From an uncultured Bacteroidales bacterium (GTDB taxonomy: Bacteria; Bacteroidota; Bacteroidia; Bacteroidales; Paludibacteraceae), in assembly GCA_900320865.1 (NCBI GenBank), contig ONTT01000004.1:43593-107592 (forward strand): DNA of 64,000 nucleotides, written 5' to 3'. The notes below the pieces were generated by a model. It ran no database searches. It saw only the letters and a list, made by a program, of their open reading frames with translations, and was not told the DNA's origin. This document shows, one piece after another, positions 35,509 through 43,708 of the stretch (position 1 is its first letter; the number at the start of each line of letters is the position of its first letter). The position numbers and the translations under genes were made by a program.

Positions 35509-36264
35509 AGAAGAAGATGAATAGTTACGCCCATAGGAGCGATAGGAATCGTGCTCGATCTCGATGGTGGGTTCTTCCCATTGCGATTTAGGGGTCAGTT
35601 GCCATTGGAGATACTTGATGCTCAATCCACGATCCAGCCATTGCTTCTCATAGTGCGTCTGCAGCGCTTTGGCATCGACTAAAGAGTCGGTTTCATCGGC
35701 ATATAGATCGACCGTGTTACACAGGACCGGATAGGCATTAAGCCGCAGCATTTCACAGGTATAGGTATAAAGGAACGGGCTATCTGTTTTGAGATGGATT
35801 AGCCCCTCAGGACGAACGATCTGTTGGTAGCGCTGCATGAAATAGGTGGAAGTAAGACGTTTGGTGGCCTTTTTCATCTGGGGGTCGCAGAAAGTAATCC
35901 ATATCTCATCTACTTCATCCTTAGCAAAGAAAGAGGAGATGATTTCTATATTGGTACGCAAGAAAGCTACATTTTTCAATCCACTCAATTCTGCTTCCTT
36001 CGCGCCTGCCCACATGCGCGCTCCTTTAATATCAATTCCTATGAAGTTCTTTTCGGGATACCGTTTGGCCAAGCCTACCGTATATTCTCCTCGTCCGCAA
36101 CCGAGCTCGAGAACAATCGGATTATTATTATGGAAATAGGAATCTCTCCAATGTCCGGCCATTGGATGAATTTGGTTGGAGGGCAACATTTCTCGTGCTC
36201 CACATTGGAAGACATTGGAAAATGTCTCCATCTCCGCAAATTTCTTTAATTTATTCTTTCCCAT
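35503..36264 (-). CDS. trmB: tRNA (guanine-N7-)-methyltransferase TrmB
   Basis: TrmB makes m7G46 in the tRNA variable loop. The 253 residues have the SAM motif [15 protein letters not shown] near residue 53, [12 protein letters not shown], and the catalytic-region motif [19 protein letters not shown]. It is the last gene of the pfkB-to-trmB operon, overlapping gldH by 14 nt, and converges with recX with a 6-nt overlap. Confidence 0.93.
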   Translation of the reverse strand: MGKNKLKKFAEMETFSNVFQCGAREMLPSNQIHPMAGHWRDSYFHNNNPIVLELGCGRGEYTVGLAKRYPEKNFIGIDIKGARMWAGAKEAELSGLKNVAFLRTNIEIISSFFAKDEVDEIWITFCDPQMKKATKRLTSTYFMQRYQQIVRPEGLIHLKTDSPFLYTYTCEMLRLNAYPVLCNTVDLYADETDSLVDAKALQTHYEKQWLDRGLSIKYLQWQLTPKSQWEEPTIEIEHDSYRSYGRNYSSSSL

Positions 36265-36709
36265 TTCGCAGAATCTCCAATCCGATATCCGTTACTCCCC
36301 TCAAGAGGCTGTCCCTCATGCCATGTGCAATATACATCGTATAAGAACCCGTATCCGCAAAATGTTTTGTTTCTTCAAGCAGAACGGGCATCTCTATAAA
36401 ACCGTTGTGTTTATTGCCCAGCCATTGACCCCGATCATCCGCCAGATAAAACTCAATTGTATCCCGACGTCCGGAGTCATCCACAAAAAGCCACATGTTT
36501 TGATACGGATATTGCTCGGTATGACGGATATAGATGAGCATCTGATAATCGGATGCGGTATCCTCGATAGAATACACGAACTGAGCCAAGGAATCCATAT
36601 GCCATTTCTCCGATGAAATCGGCGAAAAGCGGCTGTACTGAATGGAATTAGAGCATCCTGCCAGAAACAGCATGACCAGCGCGGATAAGAAGAAAATGCT
36701 CTTTTTCAT
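36251..36709 (-). CDS. gldH: Gliding-motility lipoprotein GldH
   Basis: This 152-residue lipoprotein has a lipobox (VMLFLAGC, Cys at residue 19) after a short signal peptide. The body resembles Gld[29 protein letters not shown], then [15 protein letters not shown] and [23 protein letters not shown]. GldH is an envelope protein linked to gliding and T9SS function in Bacteroidota and is also found in non-gliding members. It overlaps ricT by four bases and trmB by 14. Confidence 0.88.
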   Translation of the reverse strand: MKKSIFFLSALVMLFLAGCSNSIQYSRFSPISSEKWHMDSLAQFVYSIEDTASDYQMLIYIRHTEQYPYQNMWLFVDDSGRRDTIEFYLADDRGQWLGNKHNGFIEMPVLLEETKHFADTGSYTMYIAHGMRDSLLRGVTDIGLEILRNGKE

Positions 36710-37818
36710 CGTCTATCTCTCCTTTCTCTACGGTCGCGGTTGTCATGATGTTTCTTTTTATCAAATCGAGTAACATCTCCATGGCCAGTTTGATATCCGA
36801 TCTCTGCACTGATAGCACGTGTACCTTCCAGTGTATCCGGTTTTTCTCCTCTACGATTCATGGCGATAATCTCATGCGCGCGAGCAGCAGTGAGTGTGGT
36901 CAGATTACCTGCAGTATGCGGATCGGAAGAATAGGTAACTGTCCCGGCTAGCGGGTCTGCTGCGAAGAAATAATAGGTGGCATCCTTCGTCTCCAACTCT
37001 ACGTGTCGCGCAGGAAGGGATTTAGATGCATCTTCATAAACAGGTACTTCGTAATTCAAACAACATTTGAGTTTGGCACACATACCTGCCAGTTTCTGTG
37101 GATTCGGTGATAAGTTTTGTAGTCTGGCCGCTCCTGTTCCAACGGAAGAGAAATTGATCATCCACGTAGAGCAACATAGTTCACGTCCGCAAGGGCCGGT
37201 ACCTCCAATACGCCCGGCTTCTTGGCGCGCACCAATCTGCTTCATCTCCACGCGGATACGGAAAGTCTCCGCATAAACCTTAATGAGTTGACGGAAATCG
37301 ACACGGCCGTCGGCGATGTAAAAGAAGATTGCTTTTGAACCGTCTCCCTGATACTCCACGTCTCCCACCTTCATCTCCAGTCCGAGCGACTTAGCCAATT
37401 GGCGGGCTTTGATCATCGTCTCCTGCTCCCGGGAATGCGCCTGACGAGCGCGCTCAAGATCCTCATCCGTAGCGATACGAAGCACTTGACGGATCTCGTA
37501 TCTCGAACTGTCAATATTATTCTTCTTGATTTGAAGCTCCACCAGTTTACCCGTTAACACCACTTCTCCGAGGTCGTATCCGGGATTGGCTTCCACAACA
37601 ACTTTCACTCCTTTTTCCAAGGGGAGATGGAGGCTGTTGTGGTAATATCCTTTTCGGGTATTTTTAAACTGAACCTCTATCAAATCAGTGAGTTGCGTAT
37701 TCTCGGCCAAATCGCTCAACCAATCGCTCACGGGAAGCATATGGCTGGAATTGCGTTTTGTAGCCGCAGCAGGCAACTCGTAATGTTCGTTTCCAACAGT
37801 ATATTTCTTCATATACAA
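36706..37818 (-). CDS. ricT: PSP1/RicT (YaaT) family protein
   Basis: This 370-residue protein has the PSP1 C-terminal domain: FKNTRKGYYHN near the start of the conserved part, RVDFRQLIKVYAETFRIRVEMKQIGARQEAG, and the Cys-rich GPCGRELCCSTWM with CAKLKCCLNYE. In Bacillus the homologue is part of the Ric complex, which affects mRNA processing and carries Fe-S clusters; the role here is less clear. The C-terminus is basic ([16 protein letters not shown]). It starts 4 nt after holB and overlaps gldH by 4 nt. Confidence 0.9.
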   Translation of the reverse strand: MYMKKYTVGNEHYELPAAATKRNSSHMLPVSDWLSDLAENTQLTDLIEVQFKNTRKGYYHNSLHLPLEKGVKVVVEANPGYDLGEVVLTGKLVELQIKKNNIDSSRYEIRQVLRIATDEDLERARQAHSREQETMIKARQLAKSLGLEMKVGDVEYQGDGSKAIFFYIADGRVDFRQLIKVYAETFRIRVEMKQIGARQEAGRIGGTGPCGRELCCSTWMINFSSVGTGAARLQNLSPNPQKLAGMCAKLKCCLNYEVPVYEDASKSLPARHVELETKDATYYFFAADPLAGTVTYSSDPHTAGNLTTLTAARAHEIIAMNRRGEKPDTLEGTRAISAEIGYQTGHGDVTRFDKKKHHDNRDRRERRDRR

Positions 37819-37822
37819 TGTA

Positions 37823-38986
37823 TTATGGTCGTGGTTTTTTAATTAACACTATCATTTGTAAGCAAAGGTCAAAGAAAATCACCTTTGCATTTCCGTTTTG
37901 TTCTATTTGACGTTCAGCTACATCTAACTGATTCATTATCTCCTCTACGTTTCCAGGATGAATAAATGGCGCAAACTTAGTTGAGAAGGCACGTTCTTCA
38001 TCAATTTGGTAATTGATTTCCGGCTGATGGGCGTTCATGATGAAGTTCTCTCGCACTTGCTGCTGCGCGTATTGAAGGAAGTGCTTTTGTTTCTCTCGTC
38101 CCACTTTACTATCCGCCATATCCAAAGACCATTGACGTAAGCGCTTAAGGGATTCAAATTTCTTTTGTGGGTCTGCCAGTACTCCAACGGTATAAGCATC
38201 TCGGAAGAGCGCGATGAAATCGCGTAATTCCTGCTGATTCTCATCGGATTCATCGACTTTTTTTTGCGCAGCCAGATAACTACCGTTCGCTATACGCGCA
38301 ATATCTTTTGCTTTCGAAGGATCGACACCTTGCTGCACAAGCACATCTGCTATCGTTTCATTATCAAGACGCGGCACACGAATGGTTTGCACGCGCGACT
38401 GAATGGTAGATAATAATTTCTCCGGGTGCTCGCTTACTAATAAGAAGACTGTTTTGGGTGCGGGTTCTTCCAGTATCTTAAGCAGTTTATTGGCGCAATC
38501 GGCATTCATCTTTTCCGGTTGCCAAATAATCATTACTTTATAACCCTCTCCATAGGATTTGAGACTGAGTTTGCGGAGGATTTCCCCGCTCTCTTTCTCG
38601 TAAATCATGGATTGTTTGGTTTCTATACCCAAGGCCTTATGCCAATCGTCCAAATCAAAATAATGCTTATTGAGAATTATTTCGCGCCAAGGTTCCAAAT
38701 AGGCATCGCACGTATCTCCCGCATCTGTTTTCACGATTGGAAACACAAAATGCAAATCAGGATGCTGCAGTCTCTCCCATTGCAGACAAGTAGGACAAGC
38801 CCCACAACTGTCTTCCTCCGTTCGATTCGGACAATTAAGGTATTGGGAATAGGCCAAAGCCAGTTGCAGTTTGCCAATACCGGCAATACCCGTGAAGAGT
38901 TGCGCGTGGGGAATACGCCCTTCACGCACCGCTTGACGAAGCATTTGCTTCGTAGCCTCTTGCCCTATGATATCCCGGAAAAGCAT
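37823..38986 (-). CDS. holB: DNA polymerase III delta' subunit-like clamp-loader protein
   Basis: This 387-residue AAA+ clamp-loader subunit shows a degenerate P-loop (GIAGIGKLQLALA; the usual Ser/Thr after Lys is Leu), as is common in delta'. The zinc module is CPN...CGACPTC near residues 52-67, followed by VMIIWQPEKMNADCANKLLKI and VFLLVSEHPEKLLSTIQSR, the sensor and SRC-like region. It lies 18 nt after plsC within the operon. Part of the clamp loader that places the sliding clamp on DNA. Confidence 0.9.
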   Translation of the reverse strand: MLFRDIIGQEATKQMLRQAVREGRIPHAQLFTGIAGIGKLQLALAYSQYLNCPNRTEEDSCGACPTCLQWERLQHPDLHFVFPIVKTDAGDTCDAYLEPWREIILNKHYFDLDDWHKALGIETKQSMIYEKESGEILRKLSLKSYGEGYKVMIIWQPEKMNADCANKLLKILEEPAPKTVFLLVSEHPEKLLSTIQSRVQTIRVPRLDNETIADVLVQQGVDPSKAKDIARIANGSYLAAQKKVDESDENQQELRDFIALFRDAYTVGVLADPQKKFESLKRLRQWSLDMADSKVGREKQKHFLQYAQQQVRENFIMNAHQPEINYQIDEERAFSTKFAPFIHPGNVEEIMNQLDVAERQIEQNGNAKVIFFDLCLQMIVLIKKPRP

Positions 38987-39004
38987 GCAGTTGCCTGATC
39001 TTTA

Positions 39005-39730
39005 CTATTTGCTTATTCTACCGGCGATAACTGCATTTCGTACGGCTTCAATTGCTTCGTTCGGATCGGAGAACTGTTTCAAATCGATGGGTTCACCGAT
39101 ATGCATATGTACAGGAGCACGGTAAACGAACGGTTTGCCTTTTGGCAATACCTCATAACAACCATCCAACGAAAGGGGGATTATCGGCAAGCCAAGATCC
39201 CAAGCTATTTGGAAAGCACCCCGTTTGAATCTTCCCACTTCACCATTAAGCGATCGGGTTCCTTCGGGGAATATTACCGTACAAACGCCATTCACCAATT
39301 GTTTCTCCACTTCCTTAAGACTCTCCAACGCTGCTTTTGTATTACGGCGATCGATGAAGATATGACCTGCCGCTTTGCATCCTGTTCCCACAAAAGGCAC
39401 TTTCCGCAATTCTGCTTTCATGAGCCACTTGAAAATGACAGGCAACCAGCCATATACCAACCATACATCAAACATGGATTGATGGTTCGCCACAAAGACA
39501 TAACTCTGCCCTGGCACAATATGCTCCTGTCCATCTACAGAAACCGGTAGGAACATGAGCCAGAAGAAAGAACGCGACCAAAATTGCTGTACTTTATGGA
39601 CAAACTCTGCATTCTTCCAAAAGACCGTACAAACGGTAAATACCGCTGTAAAGACAGTTAATACCATCAAAAGCGGCCATGCGATTAAATATTGCCATAA
39701 CCAATAGAAAGGGCGAAGAACATATTTCAT
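39005..39730 (-). CDS. plsC: 1-acyl-sn-glycerol-3-phosphate acyltransferase
   Basis: This 241-residue membrane enzyme makes phosphatidic acid from lysophosphatidic acid. It has a hydrophobic N-terminus, the catalytic NHQSMFD (NHx4D) near residue 82, GCKAAGHIFIDRR, and the acceptor motif VIFPEGTRS near 155. It lies 17 nt after pfkB and 18 nt before holB. Confidence 0.93.
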   Translation of the reverse strand: MKYVLRPFYWLWQYLIAWPLLMVLTVFTAVFTVCTVFWKNAEFVHKVQQFWSRSFFWLMFLPVSVDGQEHIVPGQSYVFVANHQSMFDVWLVYGWLPVIFKWLMKAELRKVPFVGTGCKAAGHIFIDRRNTKAALESLKEVEKQLVNGVCTVIFPEGTRSLNGEVGRFKRGAFQIAWDLGLPIIPLSLDGCYEVLPKGKPFVYRAPVHMHIGEPIDLKQFSDPNEAIEAVRNAVIAGRISK

Positions 39731-39747
39731 GGTGTATCAATTTTCAA

Positions 39748-40755
39748 TTAATCCTTATCATATTTCTGCATGAACCCGCGGTAGAGTGCGCATATGCGTC
39801 GAATCTCCTCCCACTGTTCATCGGGCAGTTTGGTTCCTACCACCTCCACGACTCGTCCGGCCGCAATCGTACCAATCTCAGCACAACGACGAATATCGAA
39901 ACCATCGGCAAGGGCATGCAAGAATCCTCCTGCGAAATAGTCACCCGCTCCGGTTGAATCCGTACAAGAAGTGGTAATCGCACCAATATGCACTCGTTTG
40001 CTCCCTTGCTGCACATACGATCCGTTCTTACCTACTTTAACCACCGCAATATCGCATTGCTCGGCAATCATTTGAACGGACTCTTCGGGGTTAAGATGCG
40101 TATAGGCAAAAGATTCATCTTCATTCGCAAAGACAATATCCACATATTGCTTAACCAATTTCTTGAGAAAAGCATGATTTTCGTTAATCACGTTATAGGA
40201 AGCCAAATCCAGAGATACCATGCAACCGGCTTCTTTCGCCAATCGAAGCGACTTCTCCAGTAACTCATGGTTTTGGACTAAGTAACCCTCAATATGGAAA
40301 ATATCATAACCATTGAAAGCATCTTTCGATATATCATCGGCACACAGTTCAGCCGCAGCACCCAGATACGTAGCAAAAGTCCGTTCTCCATCCGGGGTAA
40401 CTAACACGATTGAGAAACCGGACATCGCATTCATAGAGGAGAGCAACAAAATGGGCTTCACACCATTTCGAATCATGTCCTCGCGATAGAAATCTCCGAC
40501 CTCATCGTTTCCAATCTTTCCGATGAATGCCGCTTTACCTCCCAAGGCCGCTATACAGTTAATCGTGTTGGAGGCAGAACCACCGGCCACCATACGTCTA
40601 CGGACAGATAGAAAACGATACTGAATCTGCTCTGCCTGGTCTTTAGAAATAAGGTTCATGCTTCCCTTGGGGAAACCGAGTTCGCGCAAATCATCCTCAC
40701 TTACCTGAAGGAGAATATCTGTTAATGCGTTTCCTAAACCTAAAATTTTCTTCAT
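39748..40755 (-). CDS. PfkB-family sugar/adenosine kinase
   Basis: This 335-residue ribokinase-fold enzyme has the N-terminal GNALTDILLQV, the GG-containing VAGGSASNTINCIAALGG, IGKIGNDEVGDFY, and the catalytic DSTGAGDYFAGGFL near residue 283, which supplies the anion hole and the base Asp. Bacteroidota homologues are often annotated as adenosine kinase; the substrate cannot be fixed here. It is the first gene of the operon to trmB. No clear promoter lies directly upstream; a possible one is at 41054. Confidence 0.9.
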   Translation of the reverse strand: MKKILGLGNALTDILLQVSEDDLRELGFPKGSMNLISKDQAEQIQYRFLSVRRRMVAGGSASNTINCIAALGGKAAFIGKIGNDEVGDFYREDMIRNGVKPILLLSSMNAMSGFSIVLVTPDGERTFATYLGAAAELCADDISKDAFNGYDIFHIEGYLVQNHELLEKSLRLAKEAGCMVSLDLASYNVINENHAFLKKLVKQYVDIVFANEDESFAYTHLNPEESVQMIAEQCDIAVVKVGKNGSYVQQGSKRVHIGAITTSCTDSTGAGDYFAGGFLHALADGFDIRRCAEIGTIAAGRVVEVVGTKLPDEQWEEIRRICALYRGFMQKYDKD

Positions 40756-40831
40756 ATTTATTTTATTTTTGGCCCCAAACGGGGTGATTTTTCAAAAAAT
40801 GTACGTCTAAATGCATTTTTTTGCAAAAAAA

Positions 40832-40863
40832 TTTGGTAGTCTCAAAAAAAAGCAGTACTTTTG
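40832..40863 (+). promoter_or_regulatory. Promoter of tRNA-Asn
   Basis: TTTG (40832-40835) and TACTTTTG (40856-40863) are 20 bp apart, with transcription expected from about 40868. It matches the rpsP promoter at 34 of 35 positions. Confidence 0.85.
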
Positions 40864-40893
40864 CACCCGCTTTCGAAAAACGAGGGTAAAATT

Positions 40894-40967
40894 GCTTCCT
40901 TAGCTCAGTCGGTTAGAGCATCTGACTGTTAATCAGGGGGTCCTAGGTTCAAGTCCTAGAGGGAGCG
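40894..40967 (+). tRNA. tRNA-Asn (anticodon GUU)
   Basis: A 74-nt cloverleaf has acceptor GCTTCCT/AGGGAGC with one G-U pair, the D arm TAGCTCAGTCGGTTAGAGCA, the anticodon stem CTGAC/ATCAG around GTT, the T arm with GGTTCAAGTCC, and discriminator G. CCA is not encoded. A strong promoter and terminator enclose it as a single-gene unit. Confidence 0.97.
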
Positions 40968-40970
40968 CAA

Positions 40971-40999
40971 AGCACTTACAATTTGTAGGTGCTTTTTTT
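40971..40999 (+). terminator. Rho-independent terminator of tRNA-Asn
   Basis: AGCACTTACA (40971-40980) pairs with TGTAGGTGCT (40984-40993) across a 3-nt loop and runs into seven T (40993-40999). Confidence 0.92.
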
Positions 41000-41053
41000 G
41001 TGTCCTCTGTCATCCTTTACACCCTATCAAATACCACTTTTACAAAAACGGCG

Positions 41054-41085
41054 CAAAGGTACAAAAAAAAACTCATATATGCAAA
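41054..41085 (-). promoter_or_regulatory. Minus-strand promoter facing tRNA-Asn
   Basis: TTTG (41085-41082) and TACCTTTG (41061-41054) on the minus strand are 20 bp apart. Transcription from about 41050 would run antisense through the tRNA-Asn terminator and gene, and could reach pfkB (start 40755) after a leader of about 295 nt. Confidence 0.65.
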
Positions 41086-41303
41086 CTATTGCATATTTTT
41101 TCCAATAAAATATCTCCAAATCGGGTTTTCTGTACAAACGTTAAGAAGGAAGATAAGAAAGAGAAAAAAATCCGATGAAATCGATATAACTTACTATATT
41201 TTTAGTATCTTTTAAAATAAACCACACGCGACGGATATCGGCAAGTGCGCAGGGACGCCCTTTCGCACAACATACATCTTTTTTCAAAAAAAAAACGCGC
41301 GCG

Positions 41304-41335
41304 CTTGCATATATGGAAAAAAAGTAGTAATTTTG
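41304..41335 (+). promoter_or_regulatory. Promoter of the mreB operon
   Basis: CTTG (41304-41307) and TAATTTTG (41328-41335) are 20 bp apart, giving a leader of about 60 nt before the mreB ATG at 41401. Confidence 0.7.
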
Positions 41336-41400
41336 CACGATATTTCCGAAAATGGCTTTTCAGGAACGGTTTAGGCATATACATAAAATAATGATATACT

Positions 41401-42420
41401 ATGGGACTTTTTTCTTTTACTCAGGAGATCGCCATTGACTTAGGAACAGCGAACACCATCATCATGTGTGATGATAAGATTGTGGTGGATGAGCCTTCGG
41501 TAGTGGCTATTTCGATGGCCGACAACAAGATGGTTGCGGTAGGCCGCAAGGCGCAACAGATGATTGGTAAAGGCGGTACAATGATTCGTACGGTTCGCCC
41601 GTTGCGCGATGGTGTGATTGCGGATTTCTATGCGTGCGAAATGATGATTCGCGGAATGATTAAGATGATTCCTAAGCAGGCACGTTTGTTCTCTCCTTCT
41701 ATCCGTATGGTGATTTGTATTCCTTCGGGTTCGACAGAAGTCGAGATTCGTGCGGTACGCGATAGTTCGGAGCACGCAGGAGGACGTGATGTCTATATGA
41801 TCTATGAGCCGATGGCCGCTGCGATTGGTATCGGAATTGACGTAGAGAGTCCTGACGGCTGTATGATTGTAGATATAGGTGGTGGTACGACGGAGATTGC
41901 CGTTATCTCGCTGGGCGGTATTGTAAGTAACAAGTCCATCAAGATTGCCGGTGATGACTTCAACCAGGATATCATCGAGTACATGGGTCGTATGCACAAC
42001 TTGCGTATTGATGAGCCGACTGCAGAGCGCATCAAGATTCAGGTAGGTTCTGCACTTCCTGAACTGGAGGATGCTCCGGAAGACTTTATTGTAGTTGGTC
42101 CGAATAAAGTGACAGCGTTACCGATGTCTGTTCCGGTAAGTTATCAAGAGATTTCGCACTGTTTGGAGAAGAGTGTATCCAAGATCGAAGGTGCTATTCT
42201 GCAAGCATTGGAAACCACTCCGCCTGAGTTGTATTCAGATATTGTGAAACGCGGTATTTACCTGACAGGTGGAGGAGCTTTGCTGCATGGCTTGGCGAAG
42301 CGATTGACGGACAAGATCACTATTCCGTTCCATGTAGCAGATGATCCGTTGCACTCGGTAGCACGTGGAACAGGCGTAGCATTGAAGAATGTCAACAACT
42401 TCGGCTTCTTGCTGCGTTAA
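41401..42420 (+). CDS. mreB: Rod-shape determining protein MreB
   Basis: This 339-residue bacterial actin positions the elongation machinery on the inner membrane. It shows IAIDLGTANTIIM (phosphate 1), RPLRDGVIADF, IYEPMAAAIGIG, DIGGGTTEIAVISLGG (phosphate 2) and GIYLTGGGALLHGLAKRL (adenosine). The short N-terminal MGLFSFTQ is the expected membrane-binding region. It is the first gene of the mreBCD-mrdA-rodA operon. Confidence 0.97.
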   Translation: MGLFSFTQEIAIDLGTANTIIMCDDKIVVDEPSVVAISMADNKMVAVGRKAQQMIGKGGTMIRTVRPLRDGVIADFYACEMMIRGMIKMIPKQARLFSPSIRMVICIPSGSTEVEIRAVRDSSEHAGGRDVYMIYEPMAAAIGIGIDVESPDGCMIVDIGGGTTEIAVISLGGIVSNKSIKIAGDDFNQDIIEYMGRMHNLRIDEPTAERIKIQVGSALPELEDAPEDFIVVGPNKVTALPMSVPVSYQEISHCLEKSVSKIEGAILQALETTPPELYSDIVKRGIYLTGGGALLHGLAKRLTDKITIPFHVADDPLHSVARGTGVALKNVNNFGFLLR

Positions 42421-42435
42421 CCCTCGTAGCACGTC

Positions 42436-43227
42436 ATGCAGAATTTATTAAAAATACTGCTTCGATATAGCAACTTTCTTGTGTTTATTGCCTTGGAAGT
42501 TGCTGCCTTTATTCTTATAGGTTTGAATAATCCGTATCCGCGCAGTAGTGTATTAAGTACAGCGAACGATGCTATTGCTTGGCAACACAAGCAGATGAGT
42601 GAGATTAGCGGCTATTTCAGTTTGCGGAGTCAGAATGAGATTTTAGCGGAAGAAAATGCTGCGTTGCGGAATCAGATCAGTGCGATGGATTCGGCTCAAA
42701 ACCACGAGTCGATACACTATCTTCCGGCCAAAGCGGTACAGATGACAACGGATCACCTGCACAACTATATAACGATTAACCGCGGTAGTAACGATGGTCT
42801 CCAGCGTGGACAGGGAGTGCGCAATAGCGATGGAGTGGTAGGTATTGTTCGAACGGTAGGAATGAACTACAGTATTGTTTTACCTGTTATCAATACATAT
42901 ACGAATCTGAGTTGCCGTTTTTTAAAGAACGATTATATCGGAACCTTGCAATGGGATGGTAAGGACATTCGGTATGCTCTACTGAAGGATGTAGCTTCTC
43001 ACATGGTAGTGAATACAGGAGATACGATTATAACGAGTGGATTAAGTCCGGTTTTTCCTGAAGGAATACCCGTTGGAATCGTAGAAAATAGCGTATTAAA
43101 GGATGGTGATTCGTACCATACGATACGCGTGCGCTTGAGTACGAACTTCAAGCGACTGAAGTATGTAGAGATCGTGCAAAACGGCCATCAGCAAGAATTG
43201 GAGGAACTGACAAATGGAATGGACTAA
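42436..43227 (+). CDS. mreC: Rod-shape determining protein MreC
   Basis: This 263-residue bitopic inner-membrane protein has one N-terminal TM segment (FLVFIALEVAAFILIGL), a short coiled coil around residues 50-90 (LRSQNEILAEENAALRNQI) and a periplasmic double beta-barrel (GVVGIVRTVGMNYSIVLPVIN, TIITSGLSPVFPEGIPVGIV). It scaffolds the elongasome. It overlaps mreD by 14 nt. Confidence 0.94.
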   Translation: MQNLLKILLRYSNFLVFIALEVAAFILIGLNNPYPRSSVLSTANDAIAWQHKQMSEISGYFSLRSQNEILAEENAALRNQISAMDSAQNHESIHYLPAKAVQMTTDHLHNYITINRGSNDGLQRGQGVRNSDGVVGIVRTVGMNYSIVLPVINTYTNLSCRFLKNDYIGTLQWDGKDIRYALLKDVASHMVVNTGDTIITSGLSPVFPEGIPVGIVENSVLKDGDSYHTIRVRLSTNFKRLKYVEIVQNGHQQELEELTNGMD

Positions 43228-43708
43228 ACAATTCGGCCGATATATCGTTGTGATGCTGCTTCAGGTGCTGTTATTCAATCAGTTGCAGTTATGGGGTATA
43301 TGCCATCCGTATATCTATATTCTATGCCTGATGATGATGCCTATCACGCTGCCATTGAGCGTAGAGATGATTATAGGTGCCATAGCCGGACTTATTATGG
43401 ATGTTTTCTGCAATTCCATTGGTATCCACATGGCGGCATGTATTCTACTGATGTTCATTCGCCCATACTTATTGGGAGTTATTGTGAATGATAAAGATCG
43501 TCTAAATGAGCAAATCAGTTTGCGTAATTTGGGTTTAGACGGTCTCATTAAATATACTGTTATTTTAGTTATCATTCATCATCTGACGGTATTTGCTTTG
43601 GCAGCTTGGAGTTGGAGTCATATCGGAATGGTGTTATTGGAGACCGCTGTAAGTAGTGCGTTAACTATTGTTGTTATAATCGGTTACAACACGCTGAAAT
43701 ATAGATGA
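43214..43708 (+). CDS. mreD: Rod-shape determining protein MreD
   Basis: This 164-residue integral membrane protein has about five hydrophobic segments, with the conserved early part LLQVLLFNQLQLWG and GAIAGLIMDVFCNSIGIHMAA. It partners MreC in the elongasome. It overlaps mreC (14 nt) and mrdA (4 nt). Identification rests on topology, length and operon position. Confidence 0.88.
   Translation: MEWTKQFGRYIVVMLLQVLLFNQLQLWGICHPYIYILCLMMMPITLPLSVEMIIGAIAGLIMDVFCNSIGIHMAACILLMFIRPYLLGVIVNDKDRLNEQISLRNLGLDGLIKYTVILVIIHHLTVFALAAWSWSHIGMVLLETAVSSALTIVVIIGYNTLKYR

Larger units (their letters stand above)
40968..41400. other. 433-bp gap between tRNA-Asn and mreB
   Basis: The gap holds the tRNA-Asn terminator, a minus-strand promoter with no evident gene (41054-41085), an AT-rich stretch without credible ORFs, a CGCGCGCG run near 41296, and the mreB promoter. 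Short minus-strand ORFs here have no recognisable features. Confidence 0.6.

Noticed and set aside
40900-41010. Small minus-strand frame encoding a LPLGLEPRTP-like peptide
   Set aside because: This is the familiar artefact of translating the antisense strand of a tRNA gene.
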